This document shows positions 15,187 through 24,726 of a stretch of 64,000 nucleotides of DNA, in pieces. Made by a program: the position numbers and the translations under genes. The notes beneath the pieces are model-generated. The model did not search any database and was not told the DNA's origin. It saw only the letters and a list, made by a program, of their open reading frames with translations. Positions within the stretch are counted from its first letter, which is position 1. Every line of letters starts with the position of its first letter. The stretch comes from Pedobacter sp. SL55 (GTDB lineage: Bacteria; Bacteroidota; Bacteroidia; Sphingobacteriales; Sphingobacteriaceae), in the NCBI RefSeq assembly GCF_026625705.1, contig NZ_CP113059.1, positions 744,001 through 808,000 of the forward strand. The letters are read 5' to 3'.

Positions 15187-16610
15187 CTAGCGTTTAAAAA
15201 ACTATATGATAAGTTGAGCAAAGCTTGCTCGTTAAAATGCTTGGCCATTAATTGGATACTTAACGGCAAACCTGCTTTGTTATTGCCCAAAGGCAATGCT
15301 ACTGCCGGAATACCTGCTAAAGATGCCAATACGGTATAAATATCTGCCATGTACATTACCAAGGGGTCTTGCACATTTTCGCCAATTTTAAAAGCTGGGG
15401 TGGGTGCCACTGGACTAATTAAAACATCATTGTCCTTTAACAAAGCTTCTACCCTTTCTCTAATTAATTGACGTACTTTTTGTGCTTTTTGATAATAAGC
15501 ATCATAATATCCGGCGCTTAAAACAAAAGTACCCAATAAGATACGTCGCTTAACTTCCTCGCCAAAACCTTCGGCTCTTGAGCTTTTGTACAGTTGGTTT
15601 AGGCTTTGTGCTTGTGTATTACGATAGCCATAATGTACACCATCGTAACGCGAAAGGTTGGATGAGGCCTCTGCTGTAGTTAGAATATAGTAGGTTGGCA
15701 CTAAATACTCCAGCAAATCGAAAGATACATAGGTTACTTCATGGCCATCTGCCTTAAATTTTTCGATTGCTGCAAGTATCGCTTCTTTTGTTTCTACATC
15801 TAAAGCATTACTTTCTATGGTTTCTTTTAGTACTGCTATTCTGAGATTTGAGGTTTGAGATTTGAGATTTGAGCTGTAAGACGGCACTGGTTGTTGCGAA
15901 ACTGTACTATCATTTTCATCGGCACCGGCCAAAACTTCTAACAACAAAGCGGCATCAGTAACTGAAGAAGTGAGTGTGCCCACCTGATCAAAAGATGAAG
16001 CGTAGGCAATTACGCCATAACGAGAAATACGGCCATAAGTGGGCTTAAAGCCAATGTTACCACAAAAAGCTGCAGGCTGGCGCACAGAACCACCAGTATC
16101 GGTACCCAAAGCCGCTAAGCATAAATCTGCTTGCACAGCAACCGCAGAGCCACCAGATGAACCACCAGCTACCCGTTCTTCATCGGCTGCATTTTTTACT
16201 GTACCGAAGTACGACGTTTCATTAGAACCGCCCATAGCAAACTCATCGCAGTTTAAACGGCCAATAATGATGGCATCTTCTGACAACAACCGCTTAACTA
16301 CCGTTGAAGAATAAGGGGAAACAAACCCATCTAACATCTTAGAAGAAGCAGTTACTATATGCCCCTCGTAACAGATGTTGTCTTTAATACCGATAACCAT
16401 GCCCGCCAATTTACCTGCCGAACCTTGATCAAGTTTAGCTTGGATTTCTTCGGCTTGTTTTGTCGCAGAATCAAAAAACACCTCATTAAACGCATTGAGG
16501 TGTTGATGCTTTTCTATTTGCTTAAAATAGTAAGCAATAAGTTCTTTTAAAGTTAGCTGCTTTTGCGCAAGTTCTCCCTGTATCTCTGTTAAAGAGCTGT
16601 ATTTCTTCAA
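15165..16610 (-). CDS. gatA: Aspartyl/glutamyl-tRNA(Asn/Gln) amidotransferase subunit A
   Basis: GatA releases ammonia from glutamine or asparagine to amidate mischarged Glu-tRNA(Gln) or Asp-tRNA(Asn) in the GatCAB complex. The 481-residue amidase-signature protein has the catalytic triad Lys76 (GIKDN), Ser151/152 (GGSSGGSA) and Ser175 (DTGGSVRQPA). Two parts look repeat-derived. Residues about 244-257 (SNLKSQTSNL) come from a GATTTGAGATTTGAG-type repeat at 15841-15880, and the last residues (VISNEV) come from the inverted-repeat element downstream. Neither touches the catalytic core. The neighbouring tatA genes run in the same direction. Confidence 0.94.
   Translation of the reverse strand: MKKYSSLTEIQGELAQKQLTLKELIAYYFKQIEKHQHLNAFNEVFFDSATKQAEEIQAKLDQGSAGKLAGMVIGIKDNICYEGHIVTASSKMLDGFVSPYSSTVVKRLLSEDAIIIGRLNCDEFAMGGSNETSYFGTVKNAADEERVAGGSSGGSAVAVQADLCLAALGTDTGGSVRQPAAFCGNIGFKPTYGRISRYGVIAYASSFDQVGTLTSSVTDAALLLEVLAGADENDSTVSQQPVPSYSSNLKSQTSNLRIAVLKETIESNALDVETKEAILAAIEKFKADGHEVTYVSFDLLEYLVPTYYILTTAEASSNLSRYDGVHYGYRNTQAQSLNQLYKSSRAEGFGEEVKRRILLGTFVLSAGYYDAYYQKAQKVRQLIRERVEALLKDNDVLISPVAPTPAFKIGENVQDPLVMYMADIYTVLASLAGIPAVALPLGNNKAGLPLSIQLMAKHFNEQALLNLSYSFLNASVISNEV
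15841..15880. repeat. GAGATTTGAGATTTGAG-type repeat in frame in gatA
   Basis: Five imperfect GAGATTTG/AGGTTTG units in a row. Similar units (GATTTTAGATTTGCGATTTTAG, TATGAGTATTGAGATGTGAG) fill the gaps at 23157-23215, 21630-21665 and 23562-23595. Here they are translated as SNLKSQTSNL in a surface-loop position of GatA. Confidence 0.5.
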
Positions 16611-16641
16611 AATATAAACTTAAAGCGTTTGTAAATACGGT

Positions 16642-16836
16642 TTATTGAGGTTTGTTGGTGTTATCGGTAGTAGTAGAATCTACACCGTCTTTACCGTCTT
16701 TAAATTCTTTCATCCCCTTACCTAAACCACGCATTAATTCTGGAATTTTTTTACCCCCAAAAAGCAATAAAATTGCCACAATAATTAAAATGATTTCGGT
16801 TGTGCCTAGCGCAGCTAATAGTGGTGTTTGTAACAT
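16642..16836 (-). CDS. tatA: Sec-independent translocase subunit TatA
   Basis: The 64-residue protein has one N-terminal membrane helix (about 10-25, [20 protein letters not shown]), the FGGKKIPEL hinge and an amphipathic helix ([14 protein letters not shown]), the standard TatA layout for export of folded proteins. It follows a second tatA-like gene by 27 bp in the same direction. No TatC is in the window. Confidence 0.92.
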   Translation of the reverse strand: MLQTPLLAALGTTEIILIIVAILLLFGGKKIPELMRGLGKGMKEFKDGKDGVDSTTTDNTNKPQ

Positions 16837-16863
16837 GACTGTTGTTTTATGTATTCAATTTTT

Positions 16864-17226
16864 TTAAATAGAACTTTTTGGTTCTTTGTCTTCTTTATTA
16901 TCTACGAAAGCTGTTGCGTTTTGGTTTTCTGTGCTAACCGTAGGCTCATCATGGATAGAATGTGAGTTGTCTACTTCTGGTTCGCGATACCTACGATTTT
17001 CATCTGCTTTCCTGTCTTCTTCATCAGTATCAAAAGAGTTAATGTTGCGATGGATTTCTCTTTTTACTCCTTCAGAAGCATCTTTAAACTCGCGAATTCC
17101 TTTCCCTAATCCTCTTGCTAATTCTGGCAATTTTTTACCTCCAAATAACAAAAGTATTGCAATTACGATGAGCATCATCTCACCGCCTCCCATATTTAAA
17201 AACTCTAATAACGGCGTGCTGTACAT
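16864..17226 (-). CDS. TatA/TatB-like translocase subunit with long acidic tail
   Basis: The 120 residues have the same hinge as TatA (FGGKKLPELARGLGKGIREF) after a membrane helix at about 14-32. A polar tail of about 70 residues rich in D, E and N follows. The tail is longer than in TatA, so it may do the TatB job, but the sequence around the hinge is TatA-like. The Met at residue 12 (MGGGEMML) is an alternative start. It is paired with the short tatA downstream. Two Tat subunits in a row are common in this phylum. Confidence 0.85.
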   Translation of the reverse strand: MYSTPLLEFLNMGGGEMMLIVIAILLLFGGKKLPELARGLGKGIREFKDASEGVKREIHRNINSFDTDEEDRKADENRRYREPEVDNSHSIHDEPTVSTENQNATAFVDNKEDKEPKSSI

Positions 17227-17277
17227 TTTAAGCTTATTTTATACAAATATAGGGTTTAATTAGGTAAATTGCTTGTT

Positions 17278-18552
17278 TTATCTAGCCAGCCAACTTTCTG
17301 GGTTTTGTGCAACAGAGCTTCTAAGCACTTGGAATGTAACTTCAGGCACCCCATCTGTCTCGCCCGCTATACCTATAGTCTGCTTTGTAGAAACGTTACT
17401 ATCTTCCGAAACAGAAACACTTTTCAAATTCTGATACACAGTAAAATACTCACCGTGATTTATGATGACAAAATAACGTCCAAATATACTTCGCACTTTC
17501 GTAACCTTTCCATTAAACACGGCTCTAACACTAGCACCTTCTGAGGTTTGAAAGGTAACTCCGTCATTTCTCCCCGACGCTTGGTCGACCTTATATGCTC
17601 CAAATTTGCCTGTAATATATCCGTTCGAAACTGGCGATGGCAAGCTGCCACGATTGGCTTCGAAAGCATCAGACAATTTCGCTGCTTCTGGTGTCGCTCT
17701 TAAAGCCTCATTAGCAGTTTTAGGTTTCGACGCTGTGGTAGTTGGCACAGGTTTATTTTCTGCCTTCGCTTTTGCTGCAGCAATCCTCTCTCTTTCTCTC
17801 GCTTCTTCCTCGGCCTTTTTACGGGCGGCAGCAATCTCTCTATTAATAGCTGCTCTAATCTCTCTATCTACCGCGGCCTGTTGCTGTCTTTTCCTTTTAA
17901 TATCTGCTTGGTATTGTTTCTCTTGCTTGCTTAATTTGTTCAACACCACTGTTTGCTCACTTCTATTTTTGTCGAGCTTACTTTTCTCGGTTTCTTCTTC
18001 CTTTAATAAACTACTCTTGCTTTTTAGGCTCTTGTCCAATACCACAATCTGGTTACTCAATTGCTTTTCGGTACCCTGAATGTACGCCGCCTGTTTTTTA
18101 CGGTACTGTCCAAATTGTTGCAAATATTTAATGCGTTTGTAGGCTTGGTTAAAATCGCTTGCGGCAAAAATAAACATCATTTTATCATAAGAATTGCGGT
18201 TGCGTTGCGCAAAGCGAATCATGCCGGCATATTCCTTTTTTAAATCTGCCAAACGACCTTTTAAATTTTGTACCTTATTGGCATTCTCATGAATTTGATG
18301 ATCGATGTTTTTGATCTCTGAGTTAATGGTAGAAATTTTGTCTTGTCTTAACCTAATTTGAGCTTTAATGGCATTAATTTGCCCCAGCGTTAGTTTTTTA
18401 CCACTTGCCGCTTTATTCAAATTTTTCTGAGCTAGCTCTATTTCTCTCTGTAAGGCTTCTTTTTTACGCTTTAGCTCTTTACTTGATTGCGCAAAAGCAC
18501 TGGCGCAAAAACATAGGGCAATAATTAAAAGCAGAACTTTATGTAACTTCAT
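17278..18552 (-). CDS. EnvC-like murein hydrolase activator with M23 domain
   Basis: The 424-residue periplasmic protein has a signal peptide (about 1-21), two long coiled-coil stretches (about 22-115 and 150-270, rich in K, E, Q and R) and a C-terminal LytM/M23 domain (about 300-424). The M23 signature HxH is not intact. The domain reads VIINHGEYFTVYQNL, with Tyr where the active enzymes have the first HxH His, so it is probably an activator of amidases at the division site rather than a peptidase. It forms a minus-strand set with the DUF4292 and TPR genes, 19 bp downstream of the former. Confidence 0.88.
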   Translation of the reverse strand: MKLHKVLLLIIALCFCASAFAQSSKELKRKKEALQREIELAQKNLNKAASGKKLTLGQINAIKAQIRLRQDKISTINSEIKNIDHQIHENANKVQNLKGRLADLKKEYAGMIRFAQRNRNSYDKMMFIFAASDFNQAYKRIKYLQQFGQYRKKQAAYIQGTEKQLSNQIVVLDKSLKSKSSLLKEEETEKSKLDKNRSEQTVVLNKLSKQEKQYQADIKRKRQQQAAVDREIRAAINREIAAARKKAEEEARERERIAAAKAKAENKPVPTTTASKPKTANEALRATPEAAKLSDAFEANRGSLPSPVSNGYITGKFGAYKVDQASGRNDGVTFQTSEGASVRAVFNGKVTKVRSIFGRYFVIINHGEYFTVYQNLKSVSVSEDSNVSTKQTIGIAGETDGVPEVTFQVLRSSVAQNPESWLAR

Positions 18553-18571
18553 TAACCAAAAGTATAAAAAA

Positions 18572-19363
18572 TTAATTGATAACTTCGTAGTTCTTTGGAA
18601 CCGAAAAAGGGAACTCTACGGCTACATTGGCATCTATTTTAACAAAATCAACGGCTACGCTTATTTTTTTATTGCCTACCGCCGAGTTTATTTTTACTAC
18701 CGATGGGAAAAGGCCATTATTTACAGGTGTATACTTATCGTAAACCACTTTAAGTCCTTGTGCCGCTGCTGCATCGTTTAAAGTAAGTTCTGTAGATTTC
18801 AACAAAGTGTTGAATAATGTTCTGTAAGCTAAACTTTGATTGGTTCCATTTAAAACCCACACGCCATTTTCTAGGTTCAGGTCAGATTTTTCTGTCATAA
18901 ACTCTTTAATGGTATTGCCCGTTAAGATAGATTGCAGCCAACCAAAATTTACCTGTTTGTTGGTATAGCTGTGGATATAGGATAGTGGTTTTCTAAGCAC
19001 AGTTTTTTGAAGCCTGTTCATCAACAACAAGCTATCAGGTGTAATTACACCGCGGGCTGCTTCTAAGGCACCACCCAATGCCGTAACACTGAACCAGATC
19101 GTTTCATCTTTTTTGATACGGATATTAAGTGTTACATTATTTGCATTGCCATCGATATCTAAATCTGCTTTACCTTTTAATACCAGTGTATTGTACTGAA
19201 GCTCTTTCCCAAAAAGCACTGCTAAATTTTCAGATTTTTTGTCGTTAACTGGGGCAGCCTCTGCTACCGGCGGAGCTTTAACAATTTCTTTTTTGGGTCT
19301 ACAGCTTACCACCATTAAGGCACAAGCCGCAATTAAAGCGCTATTTAATATATTTTTTTTCAT
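18572..19363 (-). CDS. DUF4292 lipoprotein
   Basis: The 263-residue protein has a lipoprotein signal (LIAACALMVVSC, Cys21 as lipid anchor) and a LolA/LolB-like beta fold (LKGKADLDIDGNANNVTLNI), as in the DUF4292 family. It overlaps the 3' end of the TPR gene by 23 bp, so it is translationally coupled to it. The gene order TPR - DUF4292 - EnvC-like is often seen in Bacteroidota and suggests an envelope-assembly role, which remains an inference. Confidence 0.85.
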   Translation of the reverse strand: MKKNILNSALIAACALMVVSCRPKKEIVKAPPVAEAAPVNDKKSENLAVLFGKELQYNTLVLKGKADLDIDGNANNVTLNIRIKKDETIWFSVTALGGALEAARGVITPDSLLLMNRLQKTVLRKPLSYIHSYTNKQVNFGWLQSILTGNTIKEFMTEKSDLNLENGVWVLNGTNQSLAYRTLFNTLLKSTELTLNDAAAAQGLKVVYDKYTPVNNGLFPSVVKINSAVGNKKISVAVDFVKIDANVAVEFPFSVPKNYEVIN

Positions 19364-21089
19364 TGATCTTTCTAGTTAGTTTTTCTGATTGGTTGCCTAC
19401 ACTTTTTGCCTTTTGCCATTGCACAACTGCATTTTCTTTATCTCCTTTTAGGAAAAGAATATCGCCATAATGTTCTAAATAAACAGGATGGTTAGCCTCG
19501 TTGTTTTGTAAAGCCTTTTGTATGTAGTTAAGAGCATCATCAATTCTATTTAATTTAAGCAGCACAATTGCGTAGGTATCTAAAATAGATGAGTTTTTGG
19601 GCAAAGCCGATGCTGCCTTAGCCGCCAATAACTCTGCCTTTGGTAAATCATGATTACGCAAGGCGAGATAATAGGCATAGTTACTCATAGTAAGGTAATT
19701 ATTAGGAGCCAAAACTACTGCTTTATCAAAGGCGGCATCTGCCTCTTTTAGCTTTCCTTGATCTATCAAAACCTCGGCCTGTAAAGCTAAAATCATAGCT
19801 TTTAAATTGGCATCTTCTGGCTCTAGCTGCAAGGCATTTTTAAGCTCAAAACTAGCTTCGGCATTTTGCCCATTTCTGTGTAACGCAAACGCTCTGTAAT
19901 AGTATAAAATTGCTTGGTTAGGATAAATGGTCAGTGCTTCTTCGCCTGTTTTAATGGCTTCGGTATAATTGCCCATCAAGGTTTGTACACCAAGTACTTT
20001 TTCCCAAGCAATGTACAATTGCTCCGACCGCTGTATTGCCGCCAAATATTGCGCTTTGGCTCCGCTTAAATTTCCCTGTTGGTATAAAATATCGCCATAA
20101 AGCAACATTACTTTTGCATCATCTTTGTAATCGTTTAACACAATTAAGCCCAACTCGGTAGCATTTTTTACCACTTCTGGCTTGCTAAAACGAAGTAACA
20201 TTTGGCTCAAAATCTTAACCTTGTTTGGCAAAGGCATTTCTGGATTAGTAAAAGCTACTTTAAGCGACGCAAAAGCTTCGTCTGGCTTTTTTAACGCATG
20301 GTAAACATCGGCTAAAGCCAACTGTATTTCGTAATGATCAGCATCAATATCTTTTGCTTTTAACAGTAATGCCAAAGCCTCGCTGTTTTGGTTTTTCTCT
20401 AAAAGCGATCCGCTTAATTCTAGGTAATTTTTAACATCCCCCGGATGATCAGTAATCAATTTTTGCAAAGCGTTGCCATCAGCTTCTCCTGGCTTCTTAA
20501 ACCGTTGCTTGGCCACTGTAGACGATTTTGTTACTCCAAATTTCTCCTCAAACAAATCGAAAGCCTTTTTAGACTCTTCCGTTTTACCTGCGATGTATAA
20601 GGCGTTTGCTCTATCAAAGTAATAGCTTTCTACGTTAGGTTCTAGTGTAATTAACTTATCGAAAGTTTGCACCAGCGCTTCCATGTTGCCATTGCGTTTG
20701 TAGATTTCGGATAGTAATTTTAAATACCAAACATTATTTGGCTGAGCAGAAAGGGCTTTTTTGATTGAAACTTCGGCATCTAGCAATTTATTTTGACGCA
20801 ATTGAATATTAGCAATTTCAAAATGTGCTGCGCTATTGTTTGGATCGATAATCAGAATTTTGGAAAAACTATTACCAGCATTAACGTAGTTTTCGCTCAA
20901 TTTTTCTTTTAAGCCTGCGAAAAAAAGTTCTTTTATGGCATTGCTATCTTTTACGGCAACGGGTGTTTGCTGCGCCTTGATAGATAAGCACAACAACATT
21001 AAACTTGCTGTAAAAAATGGCCTCCCCCAACCCCTCCAAAAGAGGGGAGAAAGCAATCCTAAATCCAATATTTTATTATTAAGTTTCAA
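19341..21089 (-). CDS. Secreted TPR-repeat protein with a repeat-disrupted signal peptide
   Basis: The 582-residue protein is mostly tetratricopeptide repeats (about ten motifs from about residue 48 to 560, such as NNSAAHFEIANIQLRQNKLL and PNNVWYLKLLSEIYKRNGN). They form a scaffold for protein contacts. The N-terminus reads MKLNNKILDLGL, then SPLFWRGWGR (residues 14-23), then PFFTASLMLLCLSIKAQQ. The middle block is translated from an intergenic-type repeat. Without it the remainder forms an ordinary signal peptide. Whether export still works is uncertain. The Met at residue 31 is the only other start and would leave a very short signal. Confidence 0.83.
   Translation of the reverse strand: MKLNNKILDLGLLSPLFWRGWGRPFFTASLMLLCLSIKAQQTPVAVKDSNAIKELFFAGLKEKLSENYVNAGNSFSKILIIDPNNSAAHFEIANIQLRQNKLLDAEVSIKKALSAQPNNVWYLKLLSEIYKRNGNMEALVQTFDKLITLEPNVESYYFDRANALYIAGKTEESKKAFDLFEEKFGVTKSSTVAKQRFKKPGEADGNALQKLITDHPGDVKNYLELSGSLLEKNQNSEALALLLKAKDIDADHYEIQLALADVYHALKKPDEAFASLKVAFTNPEMPLPNKVKILSQMLLRFSKPEVVKNATELGLIVLNDYKDDAKVMLLYGDILYQQGNLSGAKAQYLAAIQRSEQLYIAWEKVLGVQTLMGNYTEAIKTGEEALTIYPNQAILYYYRAFALHRNGQNAEASFELKNALQLEPEDANLKAMILALQAEVLIDQGKLKEADAAFDKAVVLAPNNYLTMSNYAYYLALRNHDLPKAELLAAKAASALPKNSSILDTYAIVLLKLNRIDDALNYIQKALQNNEANHPVYLEHYGDILFLKGDKENAVVQWQKAKSVGNQSEKLTRKINEKKYIK
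21021..21049. repeat. REP-like hairpin repeat inside the TPR gene's signal-peptide codons
   Basis: CCTCCCCCAACCCCTCC and AGAGGGGAG form an inverted pair of the same family as 5257-5290. It is in frame and encodes SPLFWRGWGR. Confidence 0.75.
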
Positions 21090-21168
21090 ATTTCTTTACC
21101 ACAAAAGGCTTAAAAATCTAGCTGCACTTTGCTAATCTTTAATTGCCTCATTTAATTGTGCCATACAA

Positions 21169-21195
21169 AACTCTTCCCTTTGGGAAGAGTTAGAT
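21169..21195 (-). terminator. Hairpin downstream of dut
   Basis: AACTCTTCCC at 21169-21178 and GGGAAGAGTT at 21182-21191 form a perfect 10-bp stem with a 3-nt loop. On the minus strand it follows the dut stop by 8 bp and is followed by TTTTG, so it should end transcription before the TPR gene. Confidence 0.65.
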
Positions 21196-21199
21196 GGGC

Positions 21200-21631
21200 T
21201 TATTTACCTGTATGACCGTAGCCGCCAGCGCCTCTATTGGTATCGCTTAGCTCTTCAGTTTGTTCCCAAACTACAGTTTCGTGTTTTGCTACTACCATTT
21301 GCGCTATGCGTTCGCCGTTGTTAACCACAAAATCGGTATCCGACAAATTTACCAACAATACCTTTAACTCGCCACGATAATCTGCATCAATAGTTCCTGG
21401 CGAATTTAGCACCGTTACGCCATGCTTGTAAGCCAAACCGCTTCGAGGTCTTATTTGTGCTTCGTAACCTACTGGCAATTCTATAAACAAACCCGTTGCA
21501 ATTAAACAACGCTGCAATGGTTTAATTATGATTTGCTCTTCGATATTTGCTCTTAAATCCATGCCTGCTGCATTAGCGGTTTCGTAGGCTGGTAATTGGT
21601 GTGTAGATTTATTGATGACTTTGATTTGCAT
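21200..21631 (-). CDS. dut: Deoxyuridine 5'-triphosphate nucleotidohydrolase
   Basis: This enzyme hydrolyses dUTP to dUMP and pyrophosphate, keeping uracil out of DNA and feeding dTMP synthesis. The 143 residues carry all five trimeric dUTPase motifs: [41 protein letters not shown] and the C-terminal [11 protein letters not shown]. The length is typical. It follows the flippase gene by 34 bp of GAGTATTGAGATGTGAG-type repeat. Confidence 0.96.
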   Translation of the reverse strand: MQIKVINKSTHQLPAYETANAAGMDLRANIEEQIIIKPLQRCLIATGLFIELPVGYEAQIRPRSGLAYKHGVTVLNSPGTIDADYRGELKVLLVNLSDTDFVVNNGERIAQMVVAKHETVVWEQTEELSDTNRGAGGYGHTGK

Positions 21632-21665
21632 GTTAGATATGAGTATTGAGATGTGAGTATTGAGA

Positions 21666-23156
21666 CTAGCCTCGTTTCAGAATTTTAGTTAATTCATTTT
21701 TTTCAAAATAAAATACTACAGCTATAAAAATTAACAAAAGTGCATTGCCGATGTAAATATTTCTATCGAAAATAAAAAACGAAGAAAATACGATGATGGT
21801 TGAGCTTAGCAAATAAGCTGATATTTTTTTAAAATTGTAGGGTATTGGATAGTATTTCTGGCCTAAAACATACGATAAAACCATCATCACGAAATAAGCG
21901 ATCATGCTTACCCAAGCCGAGCCCATGTAACTGTATTTAGGAATTAACACCACATTTAGTACAACAGTAATAATTGCACCACTTACCGAAATATATAAAC
22001 CAAAGCGAGTTTGATCCGATAGACGATACCAAATAGAAAGATTCATGTAAATGCCTAAACAAACGTAACCCAACAACAGGTAAGGAACAGCTGGCAAACC
22101 AACCCAATACTCGGCAATGTGCGCACTATCTCTACTGATAAAATATTTTAAAATTTCGATATTGGCTACCAAGGCCACAAACAAAACAGCCAAAGCAATT
22201 ACAAAATATTTAAGAATGTTGGCATAGGTATGTTTGGCATTTTCTTGTTTAGCATGGCTAAAGAAAAAAGGCTCGGCACCTAGCCTAAAAGCGGTGTTAA
22301 ATATGCTCATGAAAATAGCTATTTTACAAACTGCTCCGTAAATTCCTACTTGTGTTTCTGTAGCGTACTTATCTAAAAGAATTTTATCTAAATTTTCGTT
22401 AACTATAAACGATAGATTTGCTACCAATATTGGCCAACTATACGATAGCATTTTCATGAACATCGCTTTATCGAACTTTAATTGAAGCTTTAAAAACTCT
22501 GGTATTAACAACACAAAAGTAATTACGCTTGCAACTAAATTTGCAATAAATACATAGCCTACCCACTTCTCTCTAAACCAACTGGCAAAGAAACTAGCAG
22601 TTGGCAAATTATGTTTAATTATTGCCGGTATACCGTAAATGAAAAACAGGCACAAAGAAACATAGGTTAAGATATTCAGAAATTTAATCAAACTGTATCT
22701 AAATGGTTTACCGTCGGCACGTAACTTGGCAAAAGGGATGATACAAATGGCATCAGAAAATAGCAACCATATAAAATATTGTACATACCGTCTTTGGTCG
22801 TTCAGGTTCGCAGTATCATTGTTTACCAACCATTTCGTAATTGGATCTGTAAATACCAATCCTGTAACTAGAAATAGTGTTGAAATAAAAGCAACAACCA
22901 AAAAAGAATTATTGTAGACTTGCTGCTTTCTGTCTTCAAACTTATTCAAATACCTAAAATAGGTAGTTTCCATACCGAAGGCCAAAATGGCGTTAATGAT
23001 AGAAGCCCAGCTGTACATTTTAGTAAAAACACCGTAAACCGCCGCAGCGTAGGTACGCGTAAATATTGGTGTTAAAATAAAATTAAGCATCCTAGTTAAT
23101 ATGGTGCTAATGCCATAAACCATGGTTTGCCCTAAAAATTTCTTTGCTACAGACAA
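21666..23156 (-). CDS. Polysaccharide flippase (MATE/Wzx-like)
   Basis: The 496-residue membrane protein has about 14 helices and the start typical of oligosaccharide flippases ([20 protein letters not shown]). It would move lipid-linked sugar units across the inner membrane. It lies away from the sugar cluster at 53-64 kb and just upstream of dut in the same direction, so its substrate cannot be guessed from context. The gap 23157-23276 upstream is filled with GATTTTAGATTTACGATTTTC-like repeat units. Confidence 0.88.
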   Translation of the reverse strand: MSVAKKFLGQTMVYGISTILTRMLNFILTPIFTRTYAAAVYGVFTKMYSWASIINAILAFGMETTYFRYLNKFEDRKQQVYNNSFLVVAFISTLFLVTGLVFTDPITKWLVNNDTANLNDQRRYVQYFIWLLFSDAICIIPFAKLRADGKPFRYSLIKFLNILTYVSLCLFFIYGIPAIIKHNLPTASFFASWFREKWVGYVFIANLVASVITFVLLIPEFLKLQLKFDKAMFMKMLSYSWPILVANLSFIVNENLDKILLDKYATETQVGIYGAVCKIAIFMSIFNTAFRLGAEPFFFSHAKQENAKHTYANILKYFVIALAVLFVALVANIEILKYFISRDSAHIAEYWVGLPAVPYLLLGYVCLGIYMNLSIWYRLSDQTRFGLYISVSGAIITVVLNVVLIPKYSYMGSAWVSMIAYFVMMVLSYVLGQKYYPIPYNFKKISAYLLSSTIIVFSSFFIFDRNIYIGNALLLIFIAVVFYFEKNELTKILKRG

Positions 23157-23270
23157 GTTGATTTTAGATTTGCGATTTTAGATTTACGATTTTCTAAAAT
23201 CAATATTCTTATTCACTCATTTTTGAGATTGTAGATGGCTAAATCGTAATTCGTCAATCTACAATCGTAA
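23157..23270. repeat. GATTTTAGATTTGCG-type simple repeat cluster
   Basis: Imperfect units of GATTTTAGATTT and CAATCTACAATCGTAAATCAC fill the gap between the flippase and acylphosphatase genes. Similar units are seen at 21630-21665 and 23562-23595, and a related block is translated in gatA (15841-15880). Confidence 0.5.
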
Positions 23271-23276
23271 ATCACA

Positions 23277-23561
23277 TTACCACAATAAATTTTTCTTAAT
23301 TACCACAAAGTTGGTGTAATGCTGTAACTCGCTTTCTTCTACAACTACTTGCTCTACAATTGCTTTCTCTGGGCCTTTATGGCACCACTCTACAAACATA
23401 TCTAAAATTACGTTACTTGCTTCTGCTTCAATAATAACGGAGCCATCCTTTTCGTTTTTCACTTTTCCTTTTACGCCCATTTGGTCGGCTACGGCTTTGG
23501 TGCTTGCCCTAAAAAACACGCCCTGCACTTTACCTATTACTTTTATATTGATGTGTTTCAT
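23277..23561 (-). CDS. Acylphosphatase
   Basis: The small enzyme hydrolyses carboxyl-phosphate bonds. The 94 residues have the family signature GKVQGVFFRASTKAVADQMG near the N-terminus, with the catalytic Arg in VFFRAST, and GSVIIEAEAS in the middle. It is a complete stand-alone domain of usual length, flanked on both sides by repeat units. Confidence 0.92.
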   Translation of the reverse strand: MKHINIKVIGKVQGVFFRASTKAVADQMGVKGKVKNEKDGSVIIEAEASNVILDMFVEWCHKGPEKAIVEQVVVEESELQHYTNFVVIKKNLLW

Positions 23562-23746
23562 GACTAGATATGCGTATTGAGATGTGAGATATGAGACAAA
23601 ATTTAAAATTTATACAAAAGTAATTATTTTGAACCACCTAAGACGCCTAAGAACATTTTAGATTAGAAATAGAAATTACACGGTCAATTAGCTACCATTA
23701 TTCTTAAACAATTAGCTTAAGTTTTCTAAGGTGTACATAAAGCTAT

Positions 23747-23775
23747 GTCGGGGCGAAAAATATTTCGTCCGTACA
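23747..23775. repeat. Palindromic repeat GGGGCGAAAAATATTTCGTCC
   Basis: An imperfect palindrome (GGGGCGAAA/TTTCGTCC) 3 bp from the nitronate monooxygenase stop. A second copy in opposite orientation lies at 28997-29025, including the shared flank GTACA. It may act as a transcription end or an mRNA stabiliser. Confidence 0.55.
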
Positions 23776-23778
23776 AAT

Positions 23779-24726
23779 CTAAAATTTTAGTTTTTCGAGC
23801 TTTTCCTTTTCAACTAAAAACTCTTCCCAAATTTCATTAAAAATAATCGCAGCTGGCTTAACATCACTGAGCATTGCTGACACTTGCCCTATTTCCAACT
23901 CTCCTTCTTGCATATCGCCTTCGAACATACCGAGTTTGGCTCTTGCCCTTCCTAGCAATGCAGCTAACTCCTCTGTACTTGCGCCATTAGCTTCTGCTTG
24001 TGCAACGGCATCAGCAAATTCATTTTTAAGCAATCTAACGGGCACCAGTTTTTTCATCCTTAATTTGGTATCGCCTTCGGTAGAGGATAAGATTTTTTCC
24101 TTAAAGTTTGGGTGGGCAGAAGACTCTTCGGCTACAGCAAAGGCCGAACCTATTTGTACGGCATCAGCACCTAAGGCAAAGGCCGCCAACATAGCTTTGC
24201 CGCTTGCTATACCTCCAGCAGCAATTACTGGAATATTCACAGCCGCTTTAATCATCGGGATTAGACACAAGGTTGTAGTTTCCTCTCTTCCGTTGTGACC
24301 ACCAGCTTCAAAACCTTCGGCAACAACCGCATCTACTCCACTTTGTTGTGCTTTTAACGCGAATTTAGTGTTGGCAATTACATGAACAACGGTCATTCCT
24401 TTCTCTTTCAAAAAGCTAGTCCAAGTTGCTGGGTTACCTGCCGAAGTAACCACAATTTTGACTTTTTCCTCCGCCAAAACATCCATGATCTCTTGAATGT
24501 TAGGATAAAGCAAAGGCACATTAACCGCAAAAGGCTGTTCTGTTGCCTGTTTACACTTTTGGATATGCTCTCGCAAAACCTCTGGATACATAGAACCAGC
24601 ACCAATAATACCCAAACCACCAGCATTAGAAACAGCAGAGGCCAGCCGCCAGCCGCTACACCAAACCATACCGGCTTGAATAATTGGATATTTGATATTG
24701 AATAAAGAGGTAATTGAGTTTTTCAT
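23779..24726 (-). CDS. Nitronate monooxygenase / 2-nitropropane dioxygenase-family FMN enzyme
   Basis: The 315-residue TIM-barrel flavoprotein of the NPD/FabK family oxidises alkyl nitronates. It starts with IKYPIIQAGMVWCSG, contains VAEGFEAGGHNGRE with the conserved His, then PVIAAGGIASGKAMLAAFALGADAVQIGSAF for FMN phosphate binding. The gene overlaps the BRO-N gene upstream by four bases (ATGA), so they are probably translated together. A FabK-like role cannot be fully excluded. Confidence 0.87.
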   Translation of the reverse strand: MKNSITSLFNIKYPIIQAGMVWCSGWRLASAVSNAGGLGIIGAGSMYPEVLREHIQKCKQATEQPFAVNVPLLYPNIQEIMDVLAEEKVKIVVTSAGNPATWTSFLKEKGMTVVHVIANTKFALKAQQSGVDAVVAEGFEAGGHNGREETTTLCLIPMIKAAVNIPVIAAGGIASGKAMLAAFALGADAVQIGSAFAVAEESSAHPNFKEKILSSTEGDTKLRMKKLVPVRLLKNEFADAVAQAEANGASTEELAALLGRARAKLGMFEGDMQEGELEIGQVSAMLSDVKPAAIIFNEIWEEFLVEKEKLEKLKF

